Shown here: piece by piece, positions 1-8,295 of the stretch
Layout of the letters: each line of letters opens with the position of its first letter
Numbering within the stretch: the stretch's first letter is position 1
Made by a program: the position numbers and the translations under genes
The notes under the pieces: generated by a model
What the model was told of the DNA's origin: nothing
Databases searched by the model: none
The model's input: the letters and a program-made list of their open reading frames with translations, nothing else
NCBI RefSeq assembly: GCF_003148625.1
Contig: NZ_QGGO01000007.1
Location: forward strand, 156,042-220,041
Source: Arcicella aurantiaca
GTDB taxonomy: Bacteria > Bacteroidota > Bacteroidia > Cytophagales > Spirosomataceae
Length of the DNA: 64,000 nucleotides
Reading direction: 5' to 3'

Positions 1-95
1 ACTGTTTACTGTTTACTGTTTACTGTTTACTGTTTACTGTTTACTGTTTACTGTTTACTGTTTACTGTTTACTGTTTACTGTTTACTGTTTACTG
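1..95. repeat. Perfect heptanucleotide tandem array (ACTGTTT)n
   Basis: About 13.5 uninterrupted copies of the 7-bp unit ACTGTTT run from the window edge to position 95, so the full array may be longer. It overlaps the 3' end of the minus-strand SGNH-type gene: the stop codon and the last three or so residues of that protein are read from repeat sequence. A diverged piece of the same unit (CAGTAAA on the plus strand) reappears inside the cobalamin riboswitch near 17330. Confidence 0.97.
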
Positions 96-1456
96 ATAAG
101 TTGTTTTGACAGAGTTTCAGCCATCATTTTGTGAGCCATAACGTTGGGGTGGTTATCATAAATCGAAGAATCTGTTTTACTGATTTTACCCCAATGAACG
201 TATTTTGAATAATTCTCTTTAGGAAGAATATTAGCTCTTAATACAGAATCACCGTCAATAAAAGTGATATTTCTAACTAAACCGCTATCAACTGTTTCTT
301 TGAATCGCTTTCGGTCATAATGGTTCGACATTCTCTGTTCGTCAGAATAACCAAAACCGCCTACATTAAAAACCACCATTTTTACGCCATATTGTTCACA
401 AAGTTTATAAAGCCGTTCGTAAACATACTTTTCTATTTTTTGATTATCATTTTCAGAAACAGGTACTAAGCCCAGCATCATTTTCCATTGAACGATTTGC
501 TGTTTCCATTTGTCAACAATAGCAACAGGAATCCCAACATTATAGATAAAAGAAAGTTTGTCTAAAAATGAAGTATGAGAGGTTTTATAAACTCGATAAG
601 CAGGATTATATAAAGCAGAGCGAAAATAAGGTTCATGAACATATAAATCTCCACGTTCATTTTTTGTGATAAAAGGAAATGGCATCACACCATGAGCAGA
701 AGGGAAAAACATAAATCTTGCTCTATCCGCTAACCAAGGAGAATATTGTACAGATAAAACTTTTGGGCGGTATTTAGGAATATTTCGTTCTGCCAAAATG
801 AGCATTTGTGCCAAACCATACGCATCTACTCCGCAATTGAGGACTTCGTAATTTAGAGATTGACTTGCAATTGTTGGATAATTTTGTTCAGCTAATACAT
901 AATCCCCCCAAGTAAATGAACAACCCAAAAACATCATCAAACTATCAGATTTCGAGGAGATACTTTTCTCTGTAATTCTAAATCCATCCGAATTGAGTTT
1001 GATTGGAACACTTATTCCTGAATGTCCTAATGAATAAATAGTATTGCCAGAGCCATTGGGTACTCCACAATGTCCGAGCGTATCATCTACCATAAAAACG
1101 TTGCCAGCAATACCAATGTTTTTCTTGTAGTAAGCATACAATTTATCTACTGCACGGAAGTTATTATACATTCCTTTAATGATGAGAAATGCAAACACAA
1201 AGACAATTCCAAAACCAATAAGAGAAAGTTTTTTTTTGAAGGTATTAGCTTCCCATATTTTGTTGTAAGTAATAGCTAACAAGAATATTAAGGTTGTCAG
1301 AATACCAAGAGCATCAAAGAAAACTTCAACTAAATTAAGATTGATGTGGATATGTCTGAAACGAGAATGTCCAAGAACCCAATCAATAAAATTAGGAGTT
1401 TGGTAAAATAAGAAGATAAGTGCAAGAAAGGTAAAGGTAAACTTTAGGCTTTTCAT
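83..1456 (-). CDS. Membrane-anchored SGNH/GDSL-like hydrolase family protein
   Basis: A 457-residue protein of unknown substrate. The N-terminus has three hydrophobic segments (about 5-20, 48-62 and 78-95), so it is probably anchored in the inner membrane with a periplasmic catalytic domain. SGNH block I is seen as GCSFTWG at 178-184 with the candidate nucleophile Ser180. The C-terminal Asp/His block appears as D434-N-H436-P-N. Family members are esterases or O-acyl-modifying enzymes of cell-surface glycans, but nothing here fixes the substrate. The gene is divergent from ftsZ. Its last codons lie inside the ACTGTTT array, so its C-terminus has been set or altered by the repeat. The SGNH assignment rests on two motifs. 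Confidence 0.75.
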   Translation of the reverse strand: MKSLKFTFTFLALIFLFYQTPNFIDWVLGHSRFRHIHINLNLVEVFFDALGILTTLIFLLAITYNKIWEANTFKKKLSLIGFGIVFVFAFLIIKGMYNNFRAVDKLYAYYKKNIGIAGNVFMVDDTLGHCGVPNGSGNTIYSLGHSGISVPIKLNSDGFRITEKSISSKSDSLMMFLGCSFTWGDYVLAEQNYPTIASQSLNYEVLNCGVDAYGLAQMLILAERNIPKYRPKVLSVQYSPWLADRARFMFFPSAHGVMPFPFITKNERGDLYVHEPYFRSALYNPAYRVYKTSHTSFLDKLSFIYNVGIPVAIVDKWKQQIVQWKMMLGLVPVSENDNQKIEKYVYERLYKLCEQYGVKMVVFNVGGFGYSDEQRMSNHYDRKRFKETVDSGLVRNITFIDGDSVLRANILPKENYSKYVHWGKISKTDSSIYDNHPNVMAHKMMAETLSKQLISKQ

Positions 1457-1729
1457 AGGTTGGCGGTTTAAGTAGATTTTTCTTTCAAAAATTTCTGAAA
1501 CTTGACAAGGGTTTTCAATTTTTTCTTTTAATTTTGAATAGCTGTTTAAAAATTAAGTATTGGTTATCAGTTATTTGCTATTATAAAGAATATATTATTG
1601 CTTGATATAGATAACCGTTTTATTGGTTAAAATTATAGAAAATCCTTTAATGATTATAATCTATTCCCCCCCGAATTAATTATAATTTAATATCCTTATT
1701 CAAAGTATCCTTTCCTGAATATATACACT
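1457..1729. other. AT-rich divergent intergenic region upstream of ftsZ
   Basis: A 273-bp spacer between the divergent SGNH-type gene and ftsZ. It must hold the promoters of both. I see no full TAnnTTTG plus TTG promoter, no recognisable RNA and no ftsA or ftsQ remnant. Confidence 0.5.
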
Positions 1730-3040
1730 ATGGCTTTTTACGATCACAATATCGAAATCCCCTCTGAAAAGAAAGATAATATTATTAAAGTTATTGGCGT
1801 TGGTGGCGGCGGTAGTAATGCCGTTGAACACATGTACGAGATGGAAATCAAAGATGTGGACTTTGTTGTCTGTAATACTGATTTACAAGCTCTTAACGAC
1901 AATAAAGTTCCTACCAAGTTACAATTAGGAGCAATCCTAACTGAAGGACTCGGAGCAGGAACAGAACCCGAACAAGGGCGTTTGGCTGCTCTTGAAAGTG
2001 AAGCTCAAATAAAAGCACTCTTGCAAGGTGATACCAAGATGGTATTTATTACCGCTGGTATGGGTGGTGGTACAGGTACTGGTGCTGCCCCAGAGATTGC
2101 TCGTATCGCCAAAGAATTAGAAATCCTAACAGTTGCTATTGTTACTGCTCCATATTCATGGGAAGGGACGGATAAAATTGATGCTGCCAATGCGGGTATC
2201 AGAATGTTGCAACAAACTTGTGACACCGTTTTAGTTGTCTTGAATGATAAATTACTTGAAATCTTCGAAGACCTTAATATCTTAGAAGCTTTTGAACATG
2301 CAGATGATGTATTGGCAAATGCTGCCAAATCAGTGGCAGAGGTAATTACAAAATCAGGTAAGGTAAATGCCGACTTTAGAGATGTTAAAAAAGTTTTGAG
2401 TAACGCTGGACAGGCAGTAATGAGTAAAGCAACCGCACAAGGACCAAACCGTGCAAAAGAAGTTATTGAAAAAGCACTTGATTCTCCGCTTTTAAATAAC
2501 CGTGATATTAAAGGTGCTGAGCGTATCCTTGTTACCGTAGCTACCAGTATGCAAAAAGTGATGGGTGTAAAAGAACAACAAGCCATTACCTCACACATTA
2601 TGGAGGCAATTGGCGGACAAGCACCCAAAGGTTTCAAGTTAGGTTTTATCATAGATGAAACACTTGGCGAACAAATGAGTATCACGGTAATTGCAGCAGG
2701 ATTTGATAAAAAAGAAATCGTTGTTGATACTAATGGAAAACCCAATGATGATGAACCTGTGGACGAAGTTGACGTCGATTTAGAAAATGAAGATGAAACA
2801 GAAGAGCCAGAGACAGTAGAGGAGGAGGAAATCAAGATTGAAGAACCTGTGCCAGTAGAACCAATTGTGTTTACTTATCGTGAAGATGATACAATCAGGT
2901 TGAGAAAAATGATTGATAGTTTCTGTCAAACAATGCCAACAGAAATGGAACTTGAAGCACCAGCATTTCAACGTTATGGAATTAAATTATTAGACGTTTC
3001 GGAAATAAAAGGAGTTGAATTCCAGAGACATACATTATAA
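1730..3040 (+). CDS. ftsZ: Cell division protein FtsZ
   Basis: Tubulin-like GTPase that polymerises into the Z-ring at mid-cell. The GTP-binding glycine box GGGTGTG is at residues 112-118, the N-terminal GVGGGGSN loop at 23-30, and the T7-loop motif NADFRD near 213-218. A long acidic linker (about 335-375) leads to a C-terminal peptide ELEAPAFQRYG that resembles the conserved FtsZ tail, here followed by about 20 more residues ending FQRHTL. The length (436 aa) is on the short side for Bacteroidota as I recall them. The gene stands alone: no ftsA or ftsQ lies upstream, unlike the usual dcw arrangement. A good hairpin terminator follows. Confidence 0.97.
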   Translation: MAFYDHNIEIPSEKKDNIIKVIGVGGGGSNAVEHMYEMEIKDVDFVVCNTDLQALNDNKVPTKLQLGAILTEGLGAGTEPEQGRLAALESEAQIKALLQGDTKMVFITAGMGGGTGTGAAPEIARIAKELEILTVAIVTAPYSWEGTDKIDAANAGIRMLQQTCDTVLVVLNDKLLEIFEDLNILEAFEHADDVLANAAKSVAEVITKSGKVNADFRDVKKVLSNAGQAVMSKATAQGPNRAKEVIEKALDSPLLNNRDIKGAERILVTVATSMQKVMGVKEQQAITSHIMEAIGGQAPKGFKLGFIIDETLGEQMSITVIAAGFDKKEIVVDTNGKPNDDEPVDEVDVDLENEDETEEPETVEEEEIKIEEPVPVEPIVFTYREDDTIRLRKMIDSFCQTMPTEMELEAPAFQRYGIKLLDVSEIKGVEFQRHTL

Positions 3041-3067
3041 AAGTATTTCCACGTATTGTACATGTTG

Positions 3068-3099
3068 AATCCCGCAAGAAACACAAATTTTGCGGGATT
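3068..3099 (+). terminator. Terminator after ftsZ
   Basis: Ten-bp perfect stem AATCCCGCAA / TTGCGGGATT with a 12-nt loop, followed by a T-rich run. It lies 27 bp after the ftsZ stop. Because it precedes the signal peptide of the next gene, it also argues against the upstream TTG and ATG starts of that gene. Confidence 0.85.
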
Positions 3100-3121
3100 T
3101 TACTTTAAATATTCCCTAACT

Positions 3122-3640
3122 ATGAAAAACACACTAATCATTCTGCTCTTTCTCATTTCTTCAAATATTGTCTTAGCTCAAGAAGAAATTAATAAACTAA
3201 CCCTTGAAAGAGAAACCCTTTATCGAAAATATAAAGAAACAGAAAGCCTTTCAACAGGATTATTTGGCAATCGCTCAAAAGACGATTTACAAACAACTAT
3301 CGATGCCCTAAATGAAATTATTAAAAAAGATAATGAGATTTTAGACGAACTCAAACATATCCAAGAAGACTCAAAAATAGAATTTACCAATAAATACAAT
3401 GACTTGATTCGTCAAAATAATGAATTGAGTGATAAAAATCGGGAGTTGATAGAATTAACAGAAAGACACAAAGGCTATTCAAAAGAAAACCACCAAATGC
3501 TTGAGCAAACCGAAGAAAAACAAATTTTGCACATTTCCTTATTAGCAATATTCGTCTTAATATCAGTTGTTTACATAATTAAATACTTTTCTCTAAAGAG
3601 TGACTTTAAGAAAATTAAAGCCACCAACCAAATGAAGTAA
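3122..3640 (+). CDS. Secreted/membrane coiled-coil protein of unknown function
   Basis: A 172-residue protein that I do not recognise. I chose the ATG at 3122 because a typical signal peptide follows at once (hydrophobic core LIILLFLISSNIVLA, cleavage before QEE); in-frame starts further upstream would translate the ftsZ terminator. The middle (about 25-130) is charged and helical with heptad-like spacing, suggesting a coiled coil. A single transmembrane helix (about 133-155, LLAIFVLISVVYIIKYF) is followed by a short basic tail. The likely topology is a periplasmic coiled coil held by the C-terminal helix. It converges with the DUF721 gene, with only 11 bp between stops. Confidence 0.75.
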   Translation: MKNTLIILLFLISSNIVLAQEEINKLTLERETLYRKYKETESLSTGLFGNRSKDDLQTTIDALNEIIKKDNEILDELKHIQEDSKIEFTNKYNDLIRQNNELSDKNRELIELTERHKGYSKENHQMLEQTEEKQILHISLLAIFVLISVVYIIKYFSLKSDFKKIKATNQMK

Positions 3641-3651
3641 ATCTTGTTGAA

Positions 3652-4050
3652 TTAAATAAAAATAACATCATCAATGATGTCTTCACCAACTTGTTTGTTC
3701 AACAATGTAACAATTTTAGTTTTAGCTAATAACAACTCATTACGCAAAGGAGCAGAATCCAATTGAACAAAAAGCTTACGCTCTTTAATATAAAGTTCGG
3801 TTGTTCGAGAAGAAATAGGTAATCCCATAATTTGTTCCCAATAAGCCACAATGTAAGTTTCATTAAACTTAGAACGAAGCTTATATAATTCCAACATATC
3901 CTCAATAGCTTCCTTTAAAGGTAAAGCTTTCGTTTTACGACGTGCATTCTCACGATTATATTGATATACTTGTGCCAAAGTCTTGATGTTAAGTTTTAAA
4001 GAATCAAAGATAACAAAATTAACATCAAGCCCATTAGCATTATAGTCCAT
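3652..4050 (-). CDS. DUF721 (DciA-like) protein
   Basis: A 132-residue protein matching the DUF721 pattern: a helical lead (ALPLKEAIEDMLELYKL), then W-x-x-I-M-G at about 69-75 and a strand-rich tail with KLFVQLDSAPLRNELL. DUF721 includes DciA, an ancestral loader or operator of the replicative helicase DnaB in bacteria without DnaC, so a role in replication initiation is the best guess. About 40 residues precede the domain. The gene is divergent from the unknown at 4091, with a 40-bp gap. Family assignment comes from remembered motif shape, and the function is inferred from the family. Confidence 0.7.
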   Translation of the reverse strand: MDYNANGLDVNFVIFDSLKLNIKTLAQVYQYNRENARRKTKALPLKEAIEDMLELYKLRSKFNETYIVAYWEQIMGLPISSRTTELYIKERKLFVQLDSAPLRNELLLAKTKIVTLLNKQVGEDIIDDVIFI

Positions 4051-4090
4051 TCTTAATGAGTCCCAATCATTTTATTTCATTGTCAAAGCC

Positions 4091-4483
4091 ATGAACCTTT
4101 TTCTTTATCTTCAAATTACTGATTCTCCAGAAGAAATCAAGTTTTCAAATCCAATTATCGCTTCTTTAAAAGAACATCAAAAAGAATTAATGATACATGA
4201 TTTCGATAACCATTCAGATATACTAAACCTGAGCTATATAAATAAACTTCTCAACGATTCGGACAGTACCTTAATATTCATCGACACCAACTTCAACTCG
4301 AATTTTTCAAAACTGATGCCTTTTTTTACCAATCTCCTCGATAATCCAGAAAACATTAAAATTATTCTGCGAGGAAATAACCCAAGTTTAGAAAAAATGA
4401 TAAGTATTTTACCCCACTCAAAAATTCCAGAAAATACTTATGGGTTAGAGCAAATTGTCCAATTTTTTGCCAAAATATTCTAA
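4091..4483 (+). CDS. Hypothetical protein, 130 aa
   Basis: I do not recognise this protein. It has no signal peptide or transmembrane helix. The pattern of short hydrophobic strands alternating with helices (LFLYLQI at the start, TLIFIDTNF in the middle, IKIILRGNN) suggests a small alpha/beta cytosolic domain. It is divergent from the DUF721 gene, 40 bp away, and is followed 13 bp later by a possible 43-codon ORF. It could be a lineage-specific partner of the DUF721 protein, but only position supports this. Confidence 0.6.
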   Translation: MNLFLYLQITDSPEEIKFSNPIIASLKEHQKELMIHDFDNHSDILNLSYINKLLNDSDSTLIFIDTNFNSNFSKLMPFFTNLLDNPENIKIILRGNNPSLEKMISILPHSKIPENTYGLEQIVQFFAKIF

Positions 4484-4496
4484 AAAAACATCATAT

Positions 4497-4628
4497 ATGA
4501 AAAATTATATGTTTTATATGAAAAATTATATTCTTGAAATAGTACATCAAAAAAGTTTCAAAACCGATGAATTTATTGAGATAGTACAATGCGAAGGAAT
4601 AGTTGAATATTTTTTTACTAAAACTTGA
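4497..4628 (+). CDS. Possible small ORF, 43 aa
   Basis: ATG at 4497 to TGA at 4626-4628 encodes 43 residues starting MKNYMFYMKNYILE. The 5' part is a 21-bp direct repeat (ATATGAAAAATTATAT at 4495 and 4516), which gives a seven-residue protein repeat. The later part (FKTDEFIEIVQCEGIVEYFF) looks protein-like. It starts 13 bp after the preceding gene and could be co-translated with it. No ribosome-binding site is evident and the region is AT-rich, so it may be chance. Confidence 0.3.
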   Translation: MKNYMFYMKNYILEIVHQKSFKTDEFIEIVQCEGIVEYFFTKT

Positions 4629-4662
4629 TACAAAGCATATTCAAATTAAAATTTTTTTATGT

Positions 4663-4670
4663 TAGATTTG
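4663..4670 (+). promoter_or_regulatory. Bacteroidota -7 element before exbB
   Basis: TAGATTTG matches TAnnTTTG and lies about 120 nt before the exbB start. No clear TTG -33 element is at the expected spacing. It is the best candidate promoter for the exbB-exbD-exbD-tonB cluster and implies a long leader. Confidence 0.45.
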
Positions 4671-4789
4671 TCAGACTGTGGAAGCAAGATAATTCAGTAG
4701 AATCTTTTGTGAACAGGTCATTTTTCATTTTTTTATTTTAAAATTCACCTAAAACTGTTTTTTAACTTAAACCCAAAATTACCAAACTA

Positions 4790-5629
4790 ATGAGTACACA
4801 AGCAAAAACTCCAGCTGCAAAACCAGCAGCACCAGCTCAAAAAAAATCAGGCGGCATTCCAGCAGGCGTGGTTATGATTATTCTTTTTGTTATTGCACAA
4901 TTGTTTTTCCATTTTGTGATGGGAGACGGTTCACGTTTTGAAGGCGGTACTAACGAAGGACACGCACATTCAGGAGACTTTTTAGCACTTGCTTACAAAG
5001 GTGGTGTTATTGTACCTGTACTTTTAACGTGTTTTTTAACAGCTCTAACTTTCTCAATTGAGCGTCTTATCACAATCAGTAAAGCTAAAGGTAGTGGCGA
5101 TGTTAACGCATTCGTTCGTAAAATCCAGTCTTTATTAGACAAAGATGATACAGAAGGAGCATTGAAAGAATGTGACAAACAAAAAGGTTCAGTAGGAAAC
5201 GTTACATTAGCTGCAGTAAAAAAATACAAGCAGTTAACAACAGACGGTTCATTGGACAAAGAACAAAAATTAGCTGCTCTTAGCAAAGAAGTTGAAGAAG
5301 CTACTTCATTGGAATTACCAATGTTGGAGAAAAACTTAACTATCATCGCTACGTTAGCATCAGTTTCTACGCTAATCGGTCTTTTAGGAACGGTAGTAGG
5401 TATGATTAAAGCGTTCTCGGCACTTGGTAACTCAGGAGGTTCGACAGACTCAACTGCATTAGCAAACGGTATCTCTGAAGCCCTAATCAACACGGCATTA
5501 GGTATTGGTACTTCAGCGGTTTGTATCATTGCGTATAACTTCTTTACGTCTAAAATTGACGAATTGACTTATAGCGTTGACGAAATTGGCTTGAGCATCA
5601 ACCAAAACTATGCAACACACCATAATTAA
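4790..5629 (+). CDS. exbB: ExbB/TolQ/MotA-type proton channel protein
   Basis: Inner-membrane channel subunit that, with ExbD and TonB, converts proton-motive force into work on outer-membrane TonB-dependent receptors. The 279-residue protein has an Ala/Pro/Lys-rich N-terminal tail, a first membrane helix at about 23-45, a second at 66-88 (GVIVPVLLTCFLTALTFSIERL), a cytoplasmic helical domain, and the characteristic paired C-terminal helices around LASVSTLIGLLGTVVGMIKAF and INTALGIGTSAVCIIAYNFF. It is first in a run of exbB, exbD, exbD and tonB. Several TonB-dependent receptors in this window would depend on the complex. Confidence 0.93.
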   Translation: MSTQAKTPAAKPAAPAQKKSGGIPAGVVMIILFVIAQLFFHFVMGDGSRFEGGTNEGHAHSGDFLALAYKGGVIVPVLLTCFLTALTFSIERLITISKAKGSGDVNAFVRKIQSLLDKDDTEGALKECDKQKGSVGNVTLAAVKKYKQLTTDGSLDKEQKLAALSKEVEEATSLELPMLEKNLTIIATLASVSTLIGLLGTVVGMIKAFSALGNSGGSTDSTALANGISEALINTALGIGTSAVCIIAYNFFTSKIDELTYSVDEIGLSINQNYATHHN

Positions 5630-5632
5630 TAG

Positions 5633-5722
5633 TTATTCGTTTCTGTTAAACAGTTATTCGTTATTCTGATTTTTTAAAGTAACGTAACTCATAACTAAAT
5701 AACTAAAAACTCATAACTAAAC
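5633..5722. repeat. Degenerate inverted heptamer array between exbB and exbD
   Basis: The 99-bp exbB-exbD spacer consists of 7-bp-spaced AGTTATTCG-type words on the left and CATAACTAAA/TAACTAAA words on the right. AGTTAT and ATAACT can pair, so the spacer is an imperfect foldback of the same kind seen elsewhere in the window. Confidence 0.65.
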
Positions 5723-5728
5723 AATATT

Positions 5729-6334
5729 ATGCCAAAAGTTAAAGCAAAACGACAAAGCGTTTCCCTCGATATGACAGCGATGTGTGACGTGGCGTTCTTG
5801 CTACTGACTTTCTTCATGTTAACAGCAAAGTTTAAACCAGAAGAAGCGGTAACAATCACACCACCATCATCAATTTCAGAGAAAGCGTTGCCTGCAAATG
5901 CTGGTTTTCTTACAGTATCAGTAGGCCCAGAAGGCGGTATTTTCTTAGGAACTGACGATAAATTAGCTAAAGATGCAATGTTGGAAAGAATGGCAAACCG
6001 TATGGGTATTGCAATCACTCCAGAAATGCAAAAAAACTATAACGCTTCTGAATTAGTGGGTTATCCAGCAGGTGCGATGCGTCAAGTATTAGGAATGAAA
6101 CCTTCAGATGTAAAAGCACAAGGTTTGATGAAAGGTATTCCTTGTGACTCTGCAAATAATGAACTTTTCCTTTGGGTTAGCTACGCAAAAATTGCGAATC
6201 CAGCCCTACAAGTTGCTATCAAAGGTGATGCAAATTCAAACTACAAAGTATTTAACCAAATTGTTGGTACTTTGCAAGAACAGAATATCAACAAATTTCA
6301 GTTGGTTACATCACCAGAAGGTAAGCCTCAATAA
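5729..6334 (+). CDS. exbD: ExbD/TolR biopolymer transport protein (first copy)
   Basis: Single-pass partner of ExbB. A basic N-terminus (PKVKAKRQSVSLDMTAMCD) leads into the transmembrane helix at about 17-34 (VAFLLLTFFMLTAKF). The Asp of MTAMCDVAF sits at the membrane-helix start, where ExbD has its essential proton-carrying Asp. The rest is a periplasmic alpha/beta domain, longer than usual (201 aa in total). It is one of two exbD genes in the cluster. Two different ExbD subunits together are common in Bacteroidota and may form mixed complexes. A hairpin terminator follows at 6367. Confidence 0.92.
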   Translation: MPKVKAKRQSVSLDMTAMCDVAFLLLTFFMLTAKFKPEEAVTITPPSSISEKALPANAGFLTVSVGPEGGIFLGTDDKLAKDAMLERMANRMGIAITPEMQKNYNASELVGYPAGAMRQVLGMKPSDVKAQGLMKGIPCDSANNELFLWVSYAKIANPALQVAIKGDANSNYKVFNQIVGTLQEQNINKFQLVTSPEGKPQ

Positions 6335-6366
6335 TTTTATTTTAGTTGTACTCAGTAGTTTTAACC

Positions 6367-6392
6367 CTGCCTCTCTCTTGAAAGGCAGGGTC
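6367..6392 (+). terminator. Hairpin terminator between the exbD genes
   Basis: Eight-bp perfect stem CCCTGCCT / AGGCAGGG with a 10-nt loop, followed by a short T-containing stretch. It may attenuate the distal part of the cluster. Confidence 0.7.
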
Positions 6393-6399
6393 TTATAGA

Positions 6400-6565
6400 A
6401 CTTAATTAATAGTTGATAGAGAATAGTCAATACATTTTATCATCTGTAGAATATATTAAGGTTTAACTATTAGAAATACAACTAAGTAGTTTGAAGGTTA
6501 GTAAAATTAGTATTTGTTAATTTCAACTATTAATTATTAATCATCAACTATTAACTACTTAACAA
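6400..6565. repeat. Inverted heptamer-type repeats before second exbD
   Basis: Words such as TAATAGTTGATAG on the left and CTATTAATTATTAATCATC on the right recur at about 7-bp spacing and are reverse-complementary in part. Together they form an imperfect hairpin across the 243-bp spacer, with no ORF. Confidence 0.55.
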
Positions 6566-6577
6566 ACCCCAGAAAAA

Positions 6578-7093
6578 ATGGCAGAAATAAGTCAAGACGG
6601 TGGGGGCAAAAAAGGTGGTAAAAAACGTAGTAAGAAAGCGTCAACCAAAATTGACATGACACCAATGGTGGACTTAGGTTTCTTACTAATTACCTTTTTC
6701 ATGTTAACCACGACGTTAGCAAAGCCCGTAGTAATGGAGTTGAATATGCCTGACAAAACGGAAACGGAAGAAAAATCACCAGTGAAAATGTCTGAAACAT
6801 TGACAGTTATTCCTGACGCTGAGAAAGTATATTACTATCAAGGTCTTCCTACCGACGCTACAACTCAAATACAAAAAACTGATTATTCAAACAAAGGTAT
6901 CCGTACTATTTTGTTTGATTTAAAGAAAAGAATTGGTGATAACTTTACCATTGTAATTAAAGCCACAAAAGGTGCTAAGTACAAAAATATGGTTGATTTA
7001 TTGGATGAATGTGTTATCACAGGAAACAAGCGTTACGCCATCTTAGAAATTGACCCAGATTCAGAAGCCTTGATTAAAAAATCAGGACTTTAA
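6578..7093 (+). CDS. exbD: ExbD/TolR biopolymer transport protein (second copy)
   Basis: Second ExbD-family subunit, 171 residues. A strongly basic cytoplasmic tail (GKKGGKKRSKKASTK) precedes TKIDMTPMVDLGFLLITFFMLTTTL, where Asp sits at the start of the transmembrane helix (about 27-48). The periplasmic domain ends AILEIDPDSEALIKKSGL. It is shorter and more typical than the first copy. Together with the upstream exbB and exbD and downstream tonB it forms the energy-transducing module. Confidence 0.92.
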   Translation: MAEISQDGGGKKGGKKRSKKASTKIDMTPMVDLGFLLITFFMLTTTLAKPVVMELNMPDKTETEEKSPVKMSETLTVIPDAEKVYYYQGLPTDATTQIQKTDYSNKGIRTILFDLKKRIGDNFTIVIKATKGAKYKNMVDLLDECVITGNKRYAILEIDPDSEALIKKSGL

Positions 7094-7339
7094 TTCAAAA
7101 AGGGTCTGAGGTTTGAAATGAACCAATTCAAGAAAACCTCTATGCTATAATCATTCAATGTTTTAAAACTAAAACTAAAAAAATAGTTGAAAATGTTTTG
7201 AAAACTAATTAAATAGTTTTAATTTTAATTCAAGAAAGATTAGCGAAGAAATTAGTATAATTACAATGTAACAATTGATAATGGTTTGTCCACTCAATTG
7301 CAATTTGTTAATTGTTCAACAGTATTAACATCAAGAATT

Positions 7340-8176
7340 ATGTCAAACGTAATAAGTCCAAATGCAACATTGGATGATATTATTTTCAGAGACAAAAACA
7401 AAAGTTATGGTGCTTTTGTCTTGAGAAAAGAATATCCTAAAGTGGTTACAAGGTCTTTACTGGTAGGCATAGCTTCTGTAACAACACTTTTTGCTTTATC
7501 TTTTGCTTACAATAAATTAGCAGAGACAATCGAAAAGAATAAAACAGAGGTAACAGCTGAGGTAATGAAAATTGACCAGCCACCACCAGAGAATAAAGTA
7601 CCACCACCACCACCACCACCACCGCCACCACCACCACCGAAAGAAATTCCGAAGGTGACGACAACAAAATTCTTACCTCCTGAAATCAAAAAAGATGAAG
7701 AGGTAACAAAACCAGAACCACCACCAGAAGTTGTAGTAGGTAACACTGCTGCGGAAACTGTAAAAGGTGAAACTGAAGTAGAAGCACCACCAACTGACCC
7801 AGATGCTAAACCAGCGAAGGAAGAAGCACCAGTTGAACCACCAAAACCAAAAGAAGAAGAAATCTTTACGGCGGTAGAACAACAAGCTGAATTCCCAGGT
7901 GGTATGGGAGCTTTTGCAAAATTCTTGCAGAAAAACCTTAAATACCCAGCGGCAGCACAACGTGCAAACGTTTCAGGTAAAGTTTATATCCAATTCGTAG
8001 TAAATACGGATGGTTCTATTCAAAACGTTGAAACATTGAAATCAGTAGGGTTTGGTTGTGATGAGGAAGCAACAAGAGTAATTAAATCTGTACCGAAATG
8101 GACTCCAGGTAAACAATCTGGACGTGCAGTACGTTCAAGATTTACTATTCCGATTAACTTCCAATTATCAGAATAG
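7340..8176 (+). CDS. tonB: TonB energy transducer
   Basis: Periplasm-spanning protein that passes energy from ExbB/ExbD to TonB-dependent receptors. I chose ATG 7340 (MSNVISPNATLDD) over a TTG 54 bp upstream because this is the usual start in the Bacteroidota family. Order of parts: cytoplasmic segment with RDKNKSYGAFVLRKEYP; membrane helix at about 37-57; a proline-rich spacer with a run of 13 prolines, then acidic Pro/Glu/Lys repeats; and a C-terminal TonB fold (about 205-278) with YPAAAQRANVSGKVYIQFVV and PKWTPGKQSGRAVRSRF. Length 278 aa. A strong terminator follows, ending the core module. Confidence 0.94.
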   Translation: MSNVISPNATLDDIIFRDKNKSYGAFVLRKEYPKVVTRSLLVGIASVTTLFALSFAYNKLAETIEKNKTEVTAEVMKIDQPPPENKVPPPPPPPPPPPPPKEIPKVTTTKFLPPEIKKDEEVTKPEPPPEVVVGNTAAETVKGETEVEAPPTDPDAKPAKEEAPVEPPKPKEEEIFTAVEQQAEFPGGMGAFAKFLQKNLKYPAAAQRANVSGKVYIQFVVNTDGSIQNVETLKSVGFGCDEEATRVIKSVPKWTPGKQSGRAVRSRFTIPINFQLSE

Positions 8177-8211
8177 TATTTGTTCGAGTAATCGAAAATC
8201 ATAGCTTAAAA

Positions 8212-8246
8212 AATGAAAACCTGTCAGGAAACTGGCAGGTTTCATT
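8212..8246 (+). terminator. Terminator after tonB
   Basis: Long near-perfect stem with core AAACCTGTCAG / CTGGCAGGTTT (one G-U pair), extended by AATGA/TTCATT, with a 4-nt loop and a following T-run. Located about 35 bp after the tonB stop. Confidence 0.9.
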
Positions 8247-8295
8247 TTTCTTAACAGTTTATAATACGAATTGGGAGATTCGTGTTACGGAAAAT

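Noticed and set aside
1070-1279. Plus-strand ORF within the SGNH-type gene
   Set aside because: Shadow of the real minus-strand gene; no family features.
2005-2835. Long 276-codon minus-strand ORF antisense to ftsZ
   Set aside because: Ser/Thr/Ile-rich shadow translation of a well-supported gene.
3056-3121. Longer N-terminus (TTG or ATG starts) for the coiled-coil protein
   Set aside because: That DNA is the ftsZ terminator hairpin, and the signal peptide begins at 3122.
7446-7960. Minus-strand ORFs rich in Gly, Val or Trp opposite tonB
   Set aside because: They arise from the proline-codon run and acidic repeats of tonB read backwards.
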